Shown: positions 22,045 through 34,225 of the stretch, piece after piece
How the letters are laid out: every line of letters begins with the position of its first letter
How positions within the stretch are numbered: position 1 is the first letter of the stretch
From: Stenogyne calaminthoides
Taxonomy: Eukaryota; Streptophyta; Magnoliopsida; Lamiales; Lamiaceae
Reading direction: 5' to 3'
Length of the DNA: 64,000 nt
Assembly: GCA_037126765.1 (NCBI GenBank)
Contig: JBBCBC010000001.1
Coordinates: 23,454,622 to 23,518,621, forward strand
Program-made: the position numbers and the translations under genes
Notes under the pieces: generated by a model
Databases searched by the model: none
The model's input: the letters and a program-made list of their open reading frames with translations, nothing else
What the model was told of the DNA's origin: nothing

Positions 22045-25000
22045 CTAACGGAACTCATCATGATATACATAATCATCTTCTTCATCCTCTTCAAATACAG
22101 CACTGTAGAAAACATATGGGTTTTCAATCATCTCTGTCAAGGTCAGACGGCCATCCTTATCCGAATCAGCCTGCAAATTGGAGCTGAAACTTCAATGTGG
22201 TCGTAAACTAATAACTTTAGGATAAAAACTTCTATAAACTTGGTTCACTGAAGTTTTATGGTGAACCCTGTAATACTGTTTAGTATATGAAGTAATACTA
22301 TTTAGCATTCCAAGTATCATGAAGAATAACTCATAAAACCAACCTTTTTTTTTTAAATGTGATACTTCGTATGCTAAACAGTATTACTTTGAAGAAGAGA
22401 GCTCACGTATAACAAATTAAATCCAAAATCTTCTCCTCAAATCCTTCAAATCCAAAATTGATTATTAAGGTGCATCACTTCTTACGTCAATAACCAAACC
22501 AGTTACCCTGTTTAGGCTATTTTAAGAAAAGAATATGCCAATTAGTGGCTGTTTATCACCTCCATCTCACGTATTTCTATTGATTGGTGTCTACAATGCC
22601 TGCAAAATCTCTATAAATTAACCTTCTAACTTAAACACAGCAAAAGAGAGAGCCTAGTATTAATAAAAAGAAAGTCATCTCGCCTAAGTAGCGATGTTGG
22701 CAGCAATGTGCATACAATGAAAGCTTGCAACATCTTACTATGTCAGCAGGAAGATATTAAAAGATGGTGGAGCTTAAGCAAGGCAATATATTGATGTGGG
22801 CCTCATAATATATTTCCCACCATCAAAGCACAATCATAATATAAAATTTTCCTCATCCACCATACTGAAGAATGAAGGGGGAGATCGGATTTGTATCTCA
22901 GAATTAATGATATTTTATCACTTCTGGGGGACTTACTGACCATAGATGGAGCAAAATCATTATAAAACAGAAATTTTGTAGGTATAAGAATCAATCAAAG
23001 AGTATGTGGGACAAATTCAGATTCATTACACAGCTGTAGACTGGCAGAGAATACAAATTCCAGGCAAAAAAGGATTGTTTTGTTCCTTATCTTCTTGGGA
23101 AGGTGTGTTTTTTATAAGATAAGCAAATATAGGGTGCTATTGTGAAAAGGAGGATGAGAAACAGAAAAATACATGAGAATAAGGACTAAAGCTACGTTAC
23201 CCAGCATAAATATCAATATTTCAAAAAAAAAAAAAAAAAAAAATAAGGGGCTAGTCAAGTATACAAATCTTTAATAAAAGACTTCCTGCAAGAAAATGAA
23301 CAATTGCATCGACCCTAAAAAAACCAAATAACTTCGAGATTGCCATGAACATCAGATGATCAAACTTATCTAGCAAATGCTACTTAAACCATAAAAACAC
23401 TCTTCCACAGGCTCGGTTAAGGACTATTTGGGTTGTAAATTATCCTCAAAGCATTTCTTTTAAGCCACAACGAATTCTAAAATGTCCATTGAGTCTATTG
23501 TTGTTAGCATCAGAATGTCTAAAATTTGTCAATAAATAGTCCAATTGAGCCGGACAGCAGGTTTTAGATTGCAAGAACAGATGAAATATCCATATTAAAC
23601 TCCATACTTTATGGCTTTTCCGTCTTTCAGAGAGCAATTTCTACCATAAATAGAGACTGAAAGAATTTCATCACATTTAAAAGCCCGACTTGTAGAGGGA
23701 GAGGTGTAAAATTAATTCGTTTATACTATTTCCTAACACTCCCCCTCACTCGTGGGATGAATTCTCTTACTCCGTCATTAGGAGGAGGCTCATCGAGTGG
23801 ACAATTTAATATGGGTGGAGTTGCTTTCAGCAGGAAATCAAACCCAGGATCTGGGCGTGAGCCAAAGGCTCTGTTGGGATATTTTAGTTTTGATGAATTA
23901 TGCCAAAACATTATCAACTTGTGTTATTGAAGCTAATTTACAGATAACAAATTGAGGGGGAACGAGAGAACAAATTGAGGGAGAACTCACGAAATCGACG
24001 TAGATGATCGAGATCGAGGCGAGGTTGCGGCATTTAGACCCATCGAGATCAGATGAGTAAGATGAGTTCCGGAGTTAACTGATGAGCTGAGCAAAATCAG
24101 AAGAGAAGAAAAGCTAAGCCCGGTGATCGTAAGATCGGATGACCATGATGACTTTGATCGGATGACTAACAAACTGATCGGATGATCAAAAGAATGCATA
24201 AGTCGATCGAAAAGAAACTCACCCGTAAGATCGAAGAGAAGGTTGCGGTCGGAAGAAGAGCGGATCGACGTGATCGAGATCGATATGAAGATGAAAGCGG
24301 ATGATCAAGATCGACGCGTGATTGAGATCGGATGTGCTAAAACCGATATGCTAACCTAATATGCTAACCTTGATGTACTAATCTGATCTGATAAACCGAT
24401 ATCTTGACTGATGCTATCTTGATCTAATCATGTGAATCGATCGATCAAAGCGAAGAAGAAATCGATATCGAAAACCGTAAATCTGCGATATCGACGGAAA
24501 GAAGTCATCTGAAGTCATATTCACTGAGAATCGAACGGTCTTTGATGATCGCTTAGCTCGAAAAGCTAGTGACTGAGGGTCGATTGTCCGAAGTCGGAAG
24601 AAGGTTCAACCGAGTGTCGTTATGCTGATCAGACAAGGTCCGCTGAAGAGAAGTCTGCTGAATCAAGAAACATGAGACTCAGTATGTCACCGGACACTGA
24701 GGCTCAGAGAGACCAAGGCTCGATGCGGACTGAAGGCTCGATAGACTGAAGGCTCGAGATAGAGAATCAAGATCCTGAGACTCAGAAGAATCTAAAGAAT
24801 ATAGACGTTGCAATTCAGCTGACGTGGACCAATGAGAGGAAGACAACCAGCCTGGAAAAGCTGCAAGAAGCTACAGAATAGTATGGATTTGAATGTGACT
24901 CCATCCAACGGTAACATTCAAATCCACACTATAAATACAAGATCTTCCTTCATTATCAGGTGTGGAAAAATGCGTGAAACACCCATCAAGCCAAATCATC

Positions 25001-28000
25001 TAGCATTCCCACCATAGAACACAGAGAAAGAAATACACACATATATTCAACGAGTGTTCTAGAACCCAATCTAAGCAACTCACGATGTATCCTAAGCTTA
25101 TAGAGATTTTCCCAACCTTAGCATTGAGGCTAAAAAAATGTAAGGGAAAATCTCACCATAGTTGGAAACCAAACAAACCTTACCCAAATCAGTCGGTTAA
25201 GTTTGTAGGTGAGTGTGAACTTCGAGAAACATCTAGCAATCCCGAAAGGGAGGGTAGGCAATCCCGAGTGAGGGTGATAAGTCCCGTTGGAGTGTGAACT
25301 CGGTAAACATCTGTAGGCAATCCCGTGGAGGGTGATAAGTCCCGTTGGAGTGTGAGCTCGTTAAATATCTAGAGGCGAACCCGAGAGGGTGATAAGTCCA
25401 GTTTGAAGGAATTTCCCTAGGAACAGGGAGAGTGGATGTAGGAGCTTGAGCCTCCTAACCACTATACATTGTTGTGTTGTTTACTGCTTTATGTTCTTAT
25501 ATTGTCATATGCATTCGATTATAAGCAAAACACACATCGTTCTTAAAAGCAAAAAGAAATCTGTAATCACTCTGTCCTCACCCCTGTTTTATATGCATCG
25601 CACGAAATGTTTTGCTTCCGCACGCGCAAAATGGGTTTTTCCACCGGGACCAACAGACTCTGATACCATGAAAGAATTTTATCTCATTTAAAAGTCCGAA
25701 CTTGTAGAGAGGTATGAAATTAATTTGTTTAAACTATTTCCCTAACAGAGACATTAATAACGTTGATTGTTTAAACTACACTTCTACTCCAATTAATAAG
25801 ATGTGATTCTATCAGGAAATCAACGTGCCTAAAGAAAACCTCACTACTAAGATGGAATAATTATTCAGATACTCTAATATGAGGGCTAAACTAGAAAACA
25901 ATCATAATCATCAAACAACTTAAATATTTCTCCACGAAACAATTCAACATCAGGGCAATAAATACCTGCTGCAAGATGTAATCTGTCTGTTGTTTAGCAT
26001 AATGATGCTCTGACGGATGTATCTTTCCAATAATTGGTAGCAATTCTGAATCTGATAAATAACTGCAGTATAAATTAATATTTTGGTTAATCCATTAGAT
26101 ACACAAATACTTTTACCACTCAACCAATTCAAAAACAAATGTCTAGTATATTACCCATCACCATCTTTGTCAAGCTGGTTGAACAATGTTTTTGCGGGAG
26201 CCTCATCAGACTCAAATGAGGAATTGAGACTCCCTTCATCGTAATTTCTGACCAAGTCAAAAAGTCCGTGGAAAAACTCTTTGAAGTTAACCTTCCCATC
26301 TCCATCAGAATCTCTTTCACTGCAGTAAAAAAACAAGTGAAAAGGAGGAATTAGCTAAGTAAATGACTAGTCCAACTAGAACATACAGATAGAAGAACAC
26401 TATCAAACCGCTATTTTAGCATAAAATAGAAAACTAAAAATCTAATATGGAGAGAAGTTATCAAATTTGACTACGTACTTGAAAACATAAGTGAAATGGT
26501 TTTCCATTCCCAATTGTTTTCTTTTTCAATCCATCAAATTCACACTTAAACCGGCATTGTTTATTTGGTGCGAATCTAGCGGGTGACTCCAAGCAAACTA
26601 AACCCAAGAGATTCCACCCCCTTTGAAAAAAGGTGGATGGTTTTTCATCCCCTCATTTCTTTTTCACAAATAAAAACCACATATGAAACAACTTTCCTAA
26701 AAAAAATCAAATTTTAACATTAAAAAATTCCTAGTCATTAACTACTACAAAATCACAAAATAAACACAATAAAAAAAAGAAAAAAATAACAATAATAAAC
26801 CTTAGTGATCTTATAACCAGATAAATCTAGAAATTGGAAAACAAATGGCAGTCAGAGGCCTTGTTCCTTCCCCACAGAAAAGAACAGAAAAAGAATAATA
26901 CCTACAAATAAAAAAATAAATGGCAGTCAGTTTACAAACATACCTGCCTATGTGATCAGACCACACAACCACTCAGCTCAAATAAGAATAATAAAGTCTC
27001 CTACCCCAAAAGATCCCTTAATAGTGCAGTACTCCCTACTTCTACTATGATTTACATTAGCCAGAGTAATCATCTTATTGTATGTTTGTTTCGAGAAATC
27101 CAAATCCTCGTTTTCCTAACCGAAGTTTTGTATAGGGTTTCAAGTTCTATAAAATTCTATCCTGTAATACCTATAATTTATTATCTTACTTTTTTTAAAC
27201 ACAATTTCCCATACACAATCAGTCATCTAACAACCACTATTGTTTCCAACAAATAACCACACAATCACCTAATTTTTCAAAATTCTACCATACCAAAACC
27301 TACAAAATGCTCACCCCCAAACATATACAAAATCCAAATACACGTTTTACTATTTAAGGATTTACTATTCATGAATTTCAATTCAAGCACATCCCAAAAC
27401 AAGAATACCCTTACTAGAGTTTATGCTAAAATAGGTAAAATGAAATCCAACAACAGAGCACTAGTCCGTTGCATCGGCCTAATTACTTCATGTAAGGTTT
27501 CAATATTTTCTGAAATTATATAGCAGTATTAATTGTTGAACATTGTATATCTGGAGTCAATAGTGCAGACATTAGGATCACAAATTAATCTGACAATAAG
27601 CTAAACTGCAGAATAGACTATAGAGCCAAATATTATTGAGCATATTAAAGGGTATGTTCGTTTTGCGACTACCACGGACGGACTTTGACTATACAATCCC
27701 AAATACCCTTTTCTTCAATACTCAAACAAAGTATTTTGAAATCCTACAACATCCACCTCTAATACTATTACTGCACCCTACACCCTACACTCCCCTCACT
27801 TTTACACAATTTCCAGAACATCACATTCATTCAATCATTACAACAATAATATAATAATACAAATCAATTAACTTTTTCTCCATCCTACACAATCCTATCC
27901 TATAAAATCCCCAATAAACATATACTCAACTTTTTGAATAGGATTTTGAAGTCCAGGATTTTCCACGCCCACTATAAGCCCGAAACGAACATACCCTTAG

Positions 28001-29974
28001 TAACATCCAGTGAGCTGATAAAACTAGCATTCAAAGCTTAGTGAAGATACATCTTCATGAGAAATTTTATGCATGATTGTTTAGCTATGGAAAATTAGCT
28101 CTGAACAAGAAAGATAATTATATAGTTTGGGTTGGGTTGGGATACTTTTCAATTAACAGCTATTTGTAGTCATACATTTAAACATATTTTAAAATCAGAA
28201 TTAAAGATAGGTGGATCTTTAAAACTTAATACATTAAATCCACGTTAATGAGGTACTTTTTGCCTGAACTTCACGTTTCAAGTGTAACTAATGACTGCAA
28301 TTTAGTCGGAAGAAATCACTTTACACATAAACAAATTCAATGATTTAATTTTAGATAAGTACCGAACACAACTTCAATCGAGGAAGGTTAAGAGATATTA
28401 AAAGAACTATAATTTGAGCCCCAAACTAAATGAACATAATGTGGAAATAAGATCATACGTTAAAATAAATAGAAGCATATGTAGTGTATGGGAATTATCA
28501 GGGATGAGAGTATAATGTTACTCCATGTACATTTATCAGCAGTCATATGCTATAAAGTATGAAATAATTAGGAACAAAAGGAAGCTACAGAACTGTAATA
28601 CACAAAGAAAACTAAAGTATAGGTTAAGTAGTAGCACCTTATTTCTTCCTTGCCCAGCCACTGAAGCAATTTGGGATTGTCTGTATCAGATGGATGCAGA
28701 AAACTGTACTAAAAATAAATTTGTTAGGTTGAGTAGCTATTGAGGAACAATAAATGGCAGAAACAAAACCAAAAACTATTCATCTCCTTCTAAAAGGTGA
28801 GTTCCTAGCTGATCAGAAACTTACTCATTAAACTCTGTGATATTCAAAACGCCATCTCCATCTGCATCTGATGCAATAAAATGCTCCTCTTTCCACCAGC
28901 CCATGTCATATCCAAACGAGTTATTTTCTGGAGAAAAAAAATTAATATGTTACCGAGCAATTCTTATTTTTCTGAAATGACAGTATTCTGTTTAATTATT
29001 AGCTTTTCACTTGTATCATTATATAGTCTCACATCCTTTCCTTGAATATCATCAGCAAAACTTGATCCAATAATCACAGCATATATGCTCAAATAATTAT
29101 GTAAATGATCTTGCTTCAAATGTTTTCTGTATTCAGATATTGCCCTTCTAATTATGGAAAAACATTAACTTTTAAATCAACTTGAATAACTTTTTTGAAG
29201 GATAAATAAAGTTTAAACTAACAACAATGCAGCAAAACAAAGTTAATCAAATAAGTTACTTCTGCTCGTGTCAATATGAGAATGACTGATAGGCGCGCAA
29301 ATAATTCCAATATCCCAATCAACTTTGAATCGCTTTCAAAGCCTCAACTCTAAACCAAACACAAAGTGAAAAATCCCCAACACATTCCATTTAATCCAAA
29401 GCTAATTAGCAAATAACGAAAAATCACCTGAATTCTTAACCCAGCTTGGGGGCTCATACTCTGCTAAAGACACGAACCCATCTTTATTCTTGTCATGAAT
29501 CTCCATCTCCCTCTGAGTCCTATGCAACACCTCCCTCTGGCTCTGCTGCAAGTTCCACTCAGTCAACTCGCTCCCACTCACAAACCCATCGGCCGGGTCA
29601 ACATCAATCTTGGGGAACAGAAGCACCAGCCTGTCAGTCACATTGAACTTCTCCTCATCGTTCACGTAATCCTCGGCGTCCATGAAATCCTCCCACTCAG
29701 GCTCGGCCGAATCGCGCCCCACTGAATTGTGGCGGTGCTCCCATTGCTTGTCCTCGCGCTTGCGCTCGATTTCAGCGACTAATGGATCGAACGCCGCCGC
29801 GGCGCGGTCGTGCGGGTTGTGGTGGTGGTCAGAGGGGCGGCGAGTGAACGAGAAGTTTGAACGGAGTCTCAGACGGCGGTGGCGATTGTGGTGGGATTTG
29901 TTGGAGGAGCGGGAAATTAGGAGCAGGACGATTACGGCTACTGCGATGTAGAGGATTAGTGAGTATTTGCCCAT
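22045..29974 (-). CDS. Reticulocalbin/calumenin-like (CREC-type) EF-hand protein, 6 exons
   Basis: Minus-strand exons: 29428-29974, 28825-28927, 28638-28703, 26155-26319, 25966-26062, 22045-22170. All introns are GT..AG; the total is 1104 nt, 367 residues, no stop. Residues 5-21 (LILYIAVAVIVLLLI) form a signal anchor followed by a His/Arg-rich stretch; NVT (111-113) is a possible glycosylation site. EF-hand loops: a non-canonical first loop DVDPADGFVSGSE (124-136), then DKNKDGFVSLAE (161-172), DADGDGVLNITE (203-214), DSDGDGKVNFKE (242-253), DKDGDGYLSDSE (289-300), DSDKDGRLTLTE (328-339). The C-terminus is acidic and ends YHDEFR, close to the HDEF/HDEL retrieval signals of CREC proteins. It is therefore probably a secretory-pathway calcium buffer or chaperone partner (family knowledge plus inference). 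Intron 5 (3.8 kb) contains nested retroelements and intron 3 two MITEs, without harming the exons. Confidence 0.94.
22270..22390. mobile_element. Small fold-back element in intron 5
   Basis: gtaatactgtttagtata at the left pairs with tatgctaaacagtattac at the right (one mismatch in 18), with a second internal pairing around agtaatactatttagc and gatacttcgtatgc. About 115 bp, non-coding. Superfamily not determined. Confidence 0.55.
23872..25655 (+). repeat. Solo LTR of the giant-LTR copia-type family (copy a, 1784 bp)
   Basis: Starts TGTTGGGATATTTTAGTTTT and ends CACCGGGACCAACA, matching the LTR ends of the complete element at 48316-51821. It sits inside the TRIM primer site. The flanking 5-mers are GGCTC (23867-23871) and GACTC (25656-25660), one base different, so this is a target duplication with one later change. 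No internal domain remains, so it probably formed by LTR-LTR recombination. It is antisense to the host gene. It contains a palindrome just upstream of TATAAATA (see 24881-24938). Confidence 0.85.
24881..24938 (+). promoter_or_regulatory. LTR core promoter: palindrome just upstream of TATAAATA
   Basis: The arms gtatggatttgaatgtgac (24881-24899) and gtaacattcaaatccacact (24911-24930) are near-perfect inversions of each other with an 11-base spacer; the TATA box TATAAATA follows directly. The same arrangement is found at 37055-37108 (+), about 49068-49123 (-) and about 50888-50950 (-). Confidence 0.75.
27077..27412. mobile_element. Probable Harbinger/Tourist-like MITE in intron 3 (copy 1)
   Basis: The left end ttattgtatgtttgtttcga and the right end (reversed taagggtattcttgttttgg) are imperfect inversions and resemble the TIR of the next MITE. 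The interior is AT-rich, with ctacaaaatg/cccaaacata words. Non-coding. The edges are approximate. Confidence 0.5.
27649..27997. mobile_element. Harbinger/Tourist-like MITE in intron 3 (copy 2, about 349 bp)
   Basis: Termini AGGGTATGTTCGTTT and (reversed) AGGGTATGTTCGTTT are identical over 15 bases. The flanking triplets are TAA and TAG, so a TWA-like target duplication is likely but altered. GGGTATGTTYGTTT ends are common in plant Tourist-type MITEs. Non-coding interior. Confidence 0.7.
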
Positions 29975-31143
29975 TTACTCATCAAATAAAGGAACGAGCT
30001 GCTGCAGAATTCTTCAGAGACGCATTTATGCCGCGAATCTATGGCGATTAGGAGGTGATTCCGATGTGCGAGTATGATTCTGACATTTATGGTGGGTTTA
30101 ATTGAATAGGGTTTATGCAATTGAGAATCTCCAGAACCAAATTACACTGAATCAAACCCCCCAGATGTTGAACGTTTGATGTAATTCGCGGTTTATGAAG
30201 AAAATCGAGAATCCGCGTGGTTTAAAAATTGTGTCGAAATCCAACTGGCGAACTGTAATAGATTATACAAGTAAGAATAAACTGGAATTTATTGCATCCA
30301 TAAGTTTTTTTATTAAAAAATATTTTAGTCATAACATGCTAAATGAACTTTCCAAAATTATAGATTGATGGAATTCATAATTTATAGATGCAATGATAAT
30401 CAATGGTAAATGCAATTAATTATGTGTTTGTATATGATAAATATTTTCAAATTTGTGTAAAATAATATTAAAAGTTTTTAAAAATAATTATTTAATTATT
30501 TTTACGGGGTTTAGTAGTTTAGTGTGTGTATATTGATAGTGTTCTTCCAAATAAATTTCTTTGAATTATTTTTTTATAGTAAAATAAAAATAAATTATTC
30601 ACAAATAAAATATTTTAAAATGTTATTAGAATTGAATCAGTTTTATAAAATTATTATTTTTTAAGCAATAAAAATTGTTAATAATCAACTTTTAAATAAT
30701 TGTTTAATCAGTTAAAAATGAAAAAAAAAATTATGTGCTTCTACAAAAAAAAAAAAATATTTAATGTATGAAAGTTAAAGTTATATAAATAAAAAAACTT
30801 AATGTATAGTTGTAAACTAAAATTCCAAACGTATGTGATGGAAAAATAGACAATTATTAAAAAAATTAGTAATTCACCCTAGCAATGCTAGATAGGTCTT
30901 ATTTATTATATTATGCAATAAATAATGAATTTGTAGTGCTCAAATCTACTTTGAGAAATATGATTCAAATATCAAGTGAAGATTCACCTCACTTATGAGA
31001 TAGTCTCGTACAAAATTCTCTATTTAATATTATAATTCTATACATGATTTGTTTTTCTTATTTATATATATTAATATTAGATTGTCAATTTATATACATT
31101 ATATATAAGATATAGTTTTGTGCTTTTAAACTTTAATTATATA
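29975..31143. other. Upstream region of the EF-hand gene and AT-rich intergenic DNA
   Basis: 29975-30250 should contain the 5' UTR and promoter of the minus-strand EF-hand gene. 30300-30900 is AT-rich with poly-A runs. Near 30985-31022 the words cacctcacttatgagatagt and ctcgtacaaaattct resemble the termini of the Mutator-like element at 16175, suggesting a decayed end fragment. No gene seen. Confidence 0.5.
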
Positions 31144-31449
31144 CTCCCTCAGTCCCGAATTTAATGTCACATTTACTGTTTGCACGGAATTTAATGTGAG
31201 AATTTTTTATTAGTATAAGTTGCTTTTTGGTGAGGGTTAAATGGTAAAGTAATGACATGTGGTGTAAATAAAATAGAATAAAATTGACTTTAGTGTGGAA
31301 AAAATAATGACATTGTGTGTAATTTTTTAGATGTTTTGGGGTAAAGTTTAAAGGAGTGTAGTTGCTTTATTTTCTTTTTAGAAAATGTGACAACGAATTC
31401 GAAACAGACCTTTTTGGCAAATGTGACATTAAATCCAGGACGGAGGGAG
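31144..31449. mobile_element. Stowaway (Tc1/mariner-type) MITE, 306 bp
   Basis: Begins CTCCCTCAGTCCCGAATTTA and ends with the inversion of CTCCCTCCGTCCTGGATTTA; both sides continue AATGTCACATTT. It is flanked by the TA dinucleotide on both sides (31142-31143, 31450-31451). CTCCCTCCGTCCC is the classic plant Stowaway TIR. Non-coding. Confidence 0.92.
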
Positions 31450-31865
31450 TATTGCATTTTAAAAAAAATACTATGTAATATTTGTCAATATTAATAGTGT
31501 TGTTAGTTTGTAGTAAGACATTTTATGATATAATTAATGAAGATATATAATTGATTATGGGCTTGTAATTTTTATCCGCAAGTAATTAGTTTTGGGCTTG
31601 TAGTTTTTATCCGCAGGTTTAGATAATTATTTAACGTGTAGAGTGAGTTGTGGAAAGTAGAGAGAAGGAGTTGGGAGAACAATAAAGTGAGTGGGTGGGA
31701 ACAAATAATGGGTGGTGGGAACAATAAAGTTGAGAGAAGGATGAAGTCTAATAGAAGCCCAGAAAATAAAGAAAATACAGCGGCCCACCAAAACTAAAAA
31801 ATGACGGCCCAATACTAAAATTTAGGGAGTGAGGAGAACAATAAAGTGAGTGGACGAGAACATAT

Positions 31866-32140
31866 TTTTGCAGACTATGCTATTTTTATATATGTATAGA
31901 TAGATTGAGAGAGTGGGTGTTGGAGAAATAAGAGTTCACGGTTATTAAAAGTAGATGGGGAGTCCAAATATGCAAACCCTAGGGGTATGCTTGCTTGTGA
32001 TTTTTGCAGACTATGCTATTTTTATACATGTATAGATAGATTGAGAGAGTAGGTGTTGGAGAAATAAGAGTTCACGGTTATTAAAAGTAGATGGGGAGTC
32101 CAAATATGCAAACCCTAGGGGTGTGCTTGCTTGTGATTTT
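31866..32140. repeat. Direct tandem duplication of about 132 bp
   Basis: The block tttttgcagactatgctatt ... tatgcttgcttgtgattttt is present twice in a row (31866-31997 and 31998-32136) with only a few changes (tatatatgtata/tatacatgtata, gtgggtg/gtaggtg). Recent local duplication in non-coding DNA. Confidence 0.85.
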
Positions 32141-32629
32141 TTTTTTCTCATTTTTCTTTTCAATTTTCAAATTTTAAAAAATTCTTTCAATTCTCAATAC
32201 TATTTACTCTCAAATTTTATTACTCTTCCCTCTCATTTCTTAATACTATTCACTCAACATTTTCATTACTATTCAAAATTAATTTTCACATTCTCAATAC
32301 TATTCACCACACTTCTCAATACTATTACAATATTAATATTAATATCAAACATATTTATATATTAATAATATTATTAATATTATTAACTATGTAGAAATAT
32401 TATTATACTAATATGAATAATATTTAAGATACTAAAATAATTATAAATAATTTTGTCCTACATGTAAAATAAATATTTAAAATATTAATATAATTAAAAT
32501 ACTATTATTATAATAATATAAACATTCGTATTAAATATTATTAAATACTATCAATATAGTATTAATATTCATATTAAAATAATTCTATTCTCAATACTAT
32601 TATACTCCTAATAGTATTAATTTTATTTT
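32141..32629. repeat. AT-rich low-complexity DNA (attaat/aatatt words)
   Basis: Dense tactattcact/ctcaatactatt words, then attaatatt runs. The same composition resumes at 34226-34419, so the LTR-like block at 32630-34225 interrupts it. No gene. Confidence 0.7.
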
Positions 32630-34225
32630 TGTTGGAAAATTTGTAGTTTTGATGGAAGTTCCAAAACAGGCTGTAATAGGACCAGTCAGACCTGTTAGCT
32701 GACTGATGACTTAGAAATCAGGATAGGATGATCAGCTGAGATGTATAGACAACTGATGTAGTAGATAGGTCACATATTGAGGGGGAACTCAATATGTATA
32801 GGTCAATCGTCGAAGATCGGAAGATCGGACAAAGTCAAGAAGATCGGAAGATCGAATGAAAGAAGATCAGAAGATCAGACAAGTCAAGAAGATCAGAAGA
32901 TCGGACAAGTCAGATAGTCAGATGATCAGGTAAAGACACATGGTTCAAGACTTCGGAAGACCAAGATCGGATGACTACCCGGAAGAACAAGACCAAGAAG
33001 ACCTCGGATTACCTACATCGAAGAACGAAATAGAGTCCGTAAGTTGTCTTTAAGACAACCTACATCAAGACTCAATCGGTAGATCGATCGTCGGTTTAAT
33101 CGATCTAACAAATTAATCGGTGACAACCAAAGGTTCACCAAAGTCATGCGAGTTCATCAGACAAGAAGAATGTCAAACTAAGTTGGTAAATCAAACACCG
33201 AACAAGTGTACTTGATAACCAATGAGAAGCAAGACACGATATGTCTGGAGTCGACAGTCAAGGATTCTCTACGGATCACAAATCAAAACGGCTAGAAAGG
33301 ACAAGCTTGCATGCTTTCGGCTATACCGCCTCTGTGCATGTCATATCCATCCTGCAAACCTACCTTAAATAGACCGAAATTCGAATTGCTCTCCAACGGC
33401 TAGTTCAATTTTGTGCCTATATATATGGGATCAAACCTTCATAGTAAGGTTACGGAAATTATTATCAAGCTCAAGCTACTCGCAATTTCCGCAAGAACAC
33501 CAAAATCAAGAATATTTTCTAAGTGTTCATCCCAAAGTTCTTAGCACAAAAATCTTATCATTTAGCCTTAGGCTACCCAAATACTAGGATAGATTTCCAG
33601 TTGGAACAACTCAAATCTTATACCCAAACCAAGTGTTAGGTTAAGTTTTGTTTAGCAAGATTTCATACTAGGGTTTCTAGTTCTGATTTCTGGGATTGGT
33701 TGAGTTAGAACTCTTGAAACATCTGTTGTATTGTATTGGACTAACACATTAATCTAAGTCCAGTTGGTTAAGTTGGTGCCCCTGCTGATAGGGAAGAATG
33801 GACGTAGGACAAGTTGTCTGAACCACTATAAATCTTGTGTGCATTTACCTGCTTTACACTTATCACACACCTGTTGAAAGAGAACATGCATATTCTAAGT
33901 TAAGATCAAATTAATTTGCACCAAGCAACTGATCAGGTCAGTCTGACACTTTGTCATCTGATCAGAAAACCTTAGAATCTGATTTAAGAAAACTGGGTTT
34001 TCTACACGGGTAAAACTTAGCTTCCGCACAATCAGTTAAACTGATAGACACCAAACTGATCTGTTCTCAAGCAATCAGTAAGTTGGATATCAGTCCAAAC
34101 TGATTCACTCGCACTCTGATCAGGAAACTTGCTTACACACCTGATCTCACGAAAAAGTTTCAAAAGTCTATTCACCCCTCCTCTCTAGACTTCTGCCTCA
34201 CTAAAACCCGTTCGGGACCTACCTT
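32630..34225 (+). repeat. LTR-like insertion related to the giant-LTR family (about 1.6 kb)
   Basis: Begins TGTTGGAAAATTTGTAGTTTT, contains gagggggaactcaatatg, many gatcggaagatcgga words, a tatatat box near 33420, and the end motif ggttaagttggtgccc ... gtaggacaagttgtctgaaccactataa. That motif also occurs in the LTR at 36218-37777 (ggttaagtcggttgcccg ... gggcgagttgtcccaaccactataa). It ends near gttcgggacctacc without a canonical CA, and I see no clear target duplication. It is probably a solo LTR of a related family. Confidence 0.6.

Larger units (their letters stand above)
23658..25747 (-). mobile_element. TRIM retrotransposon (about 301 bp) in intron 5, interrupted by a solo LTR
   Basis: Left LTR 23658-23738 (81 bp) and right LTR 25669-25747 (79 bp) are direct repeats, TGAAAGAATTT...CCTAACA on the plus strand. 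On the minus strand the right LTR is followed at once by TGGTATCAGAG (initiator-Met tRNA primer site). The left LTR is preceded by the purine tract GAGTGAGGGGGAG. A perfect 5-bp target duplication GAGAC flanks the whole (23653-23657 and 25748-25752). Without the LTR insert (23872-25655 plus its duplication) the element is about 301 bp, with a non-coding interior of about 140 bp. Confidence 0.9.
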
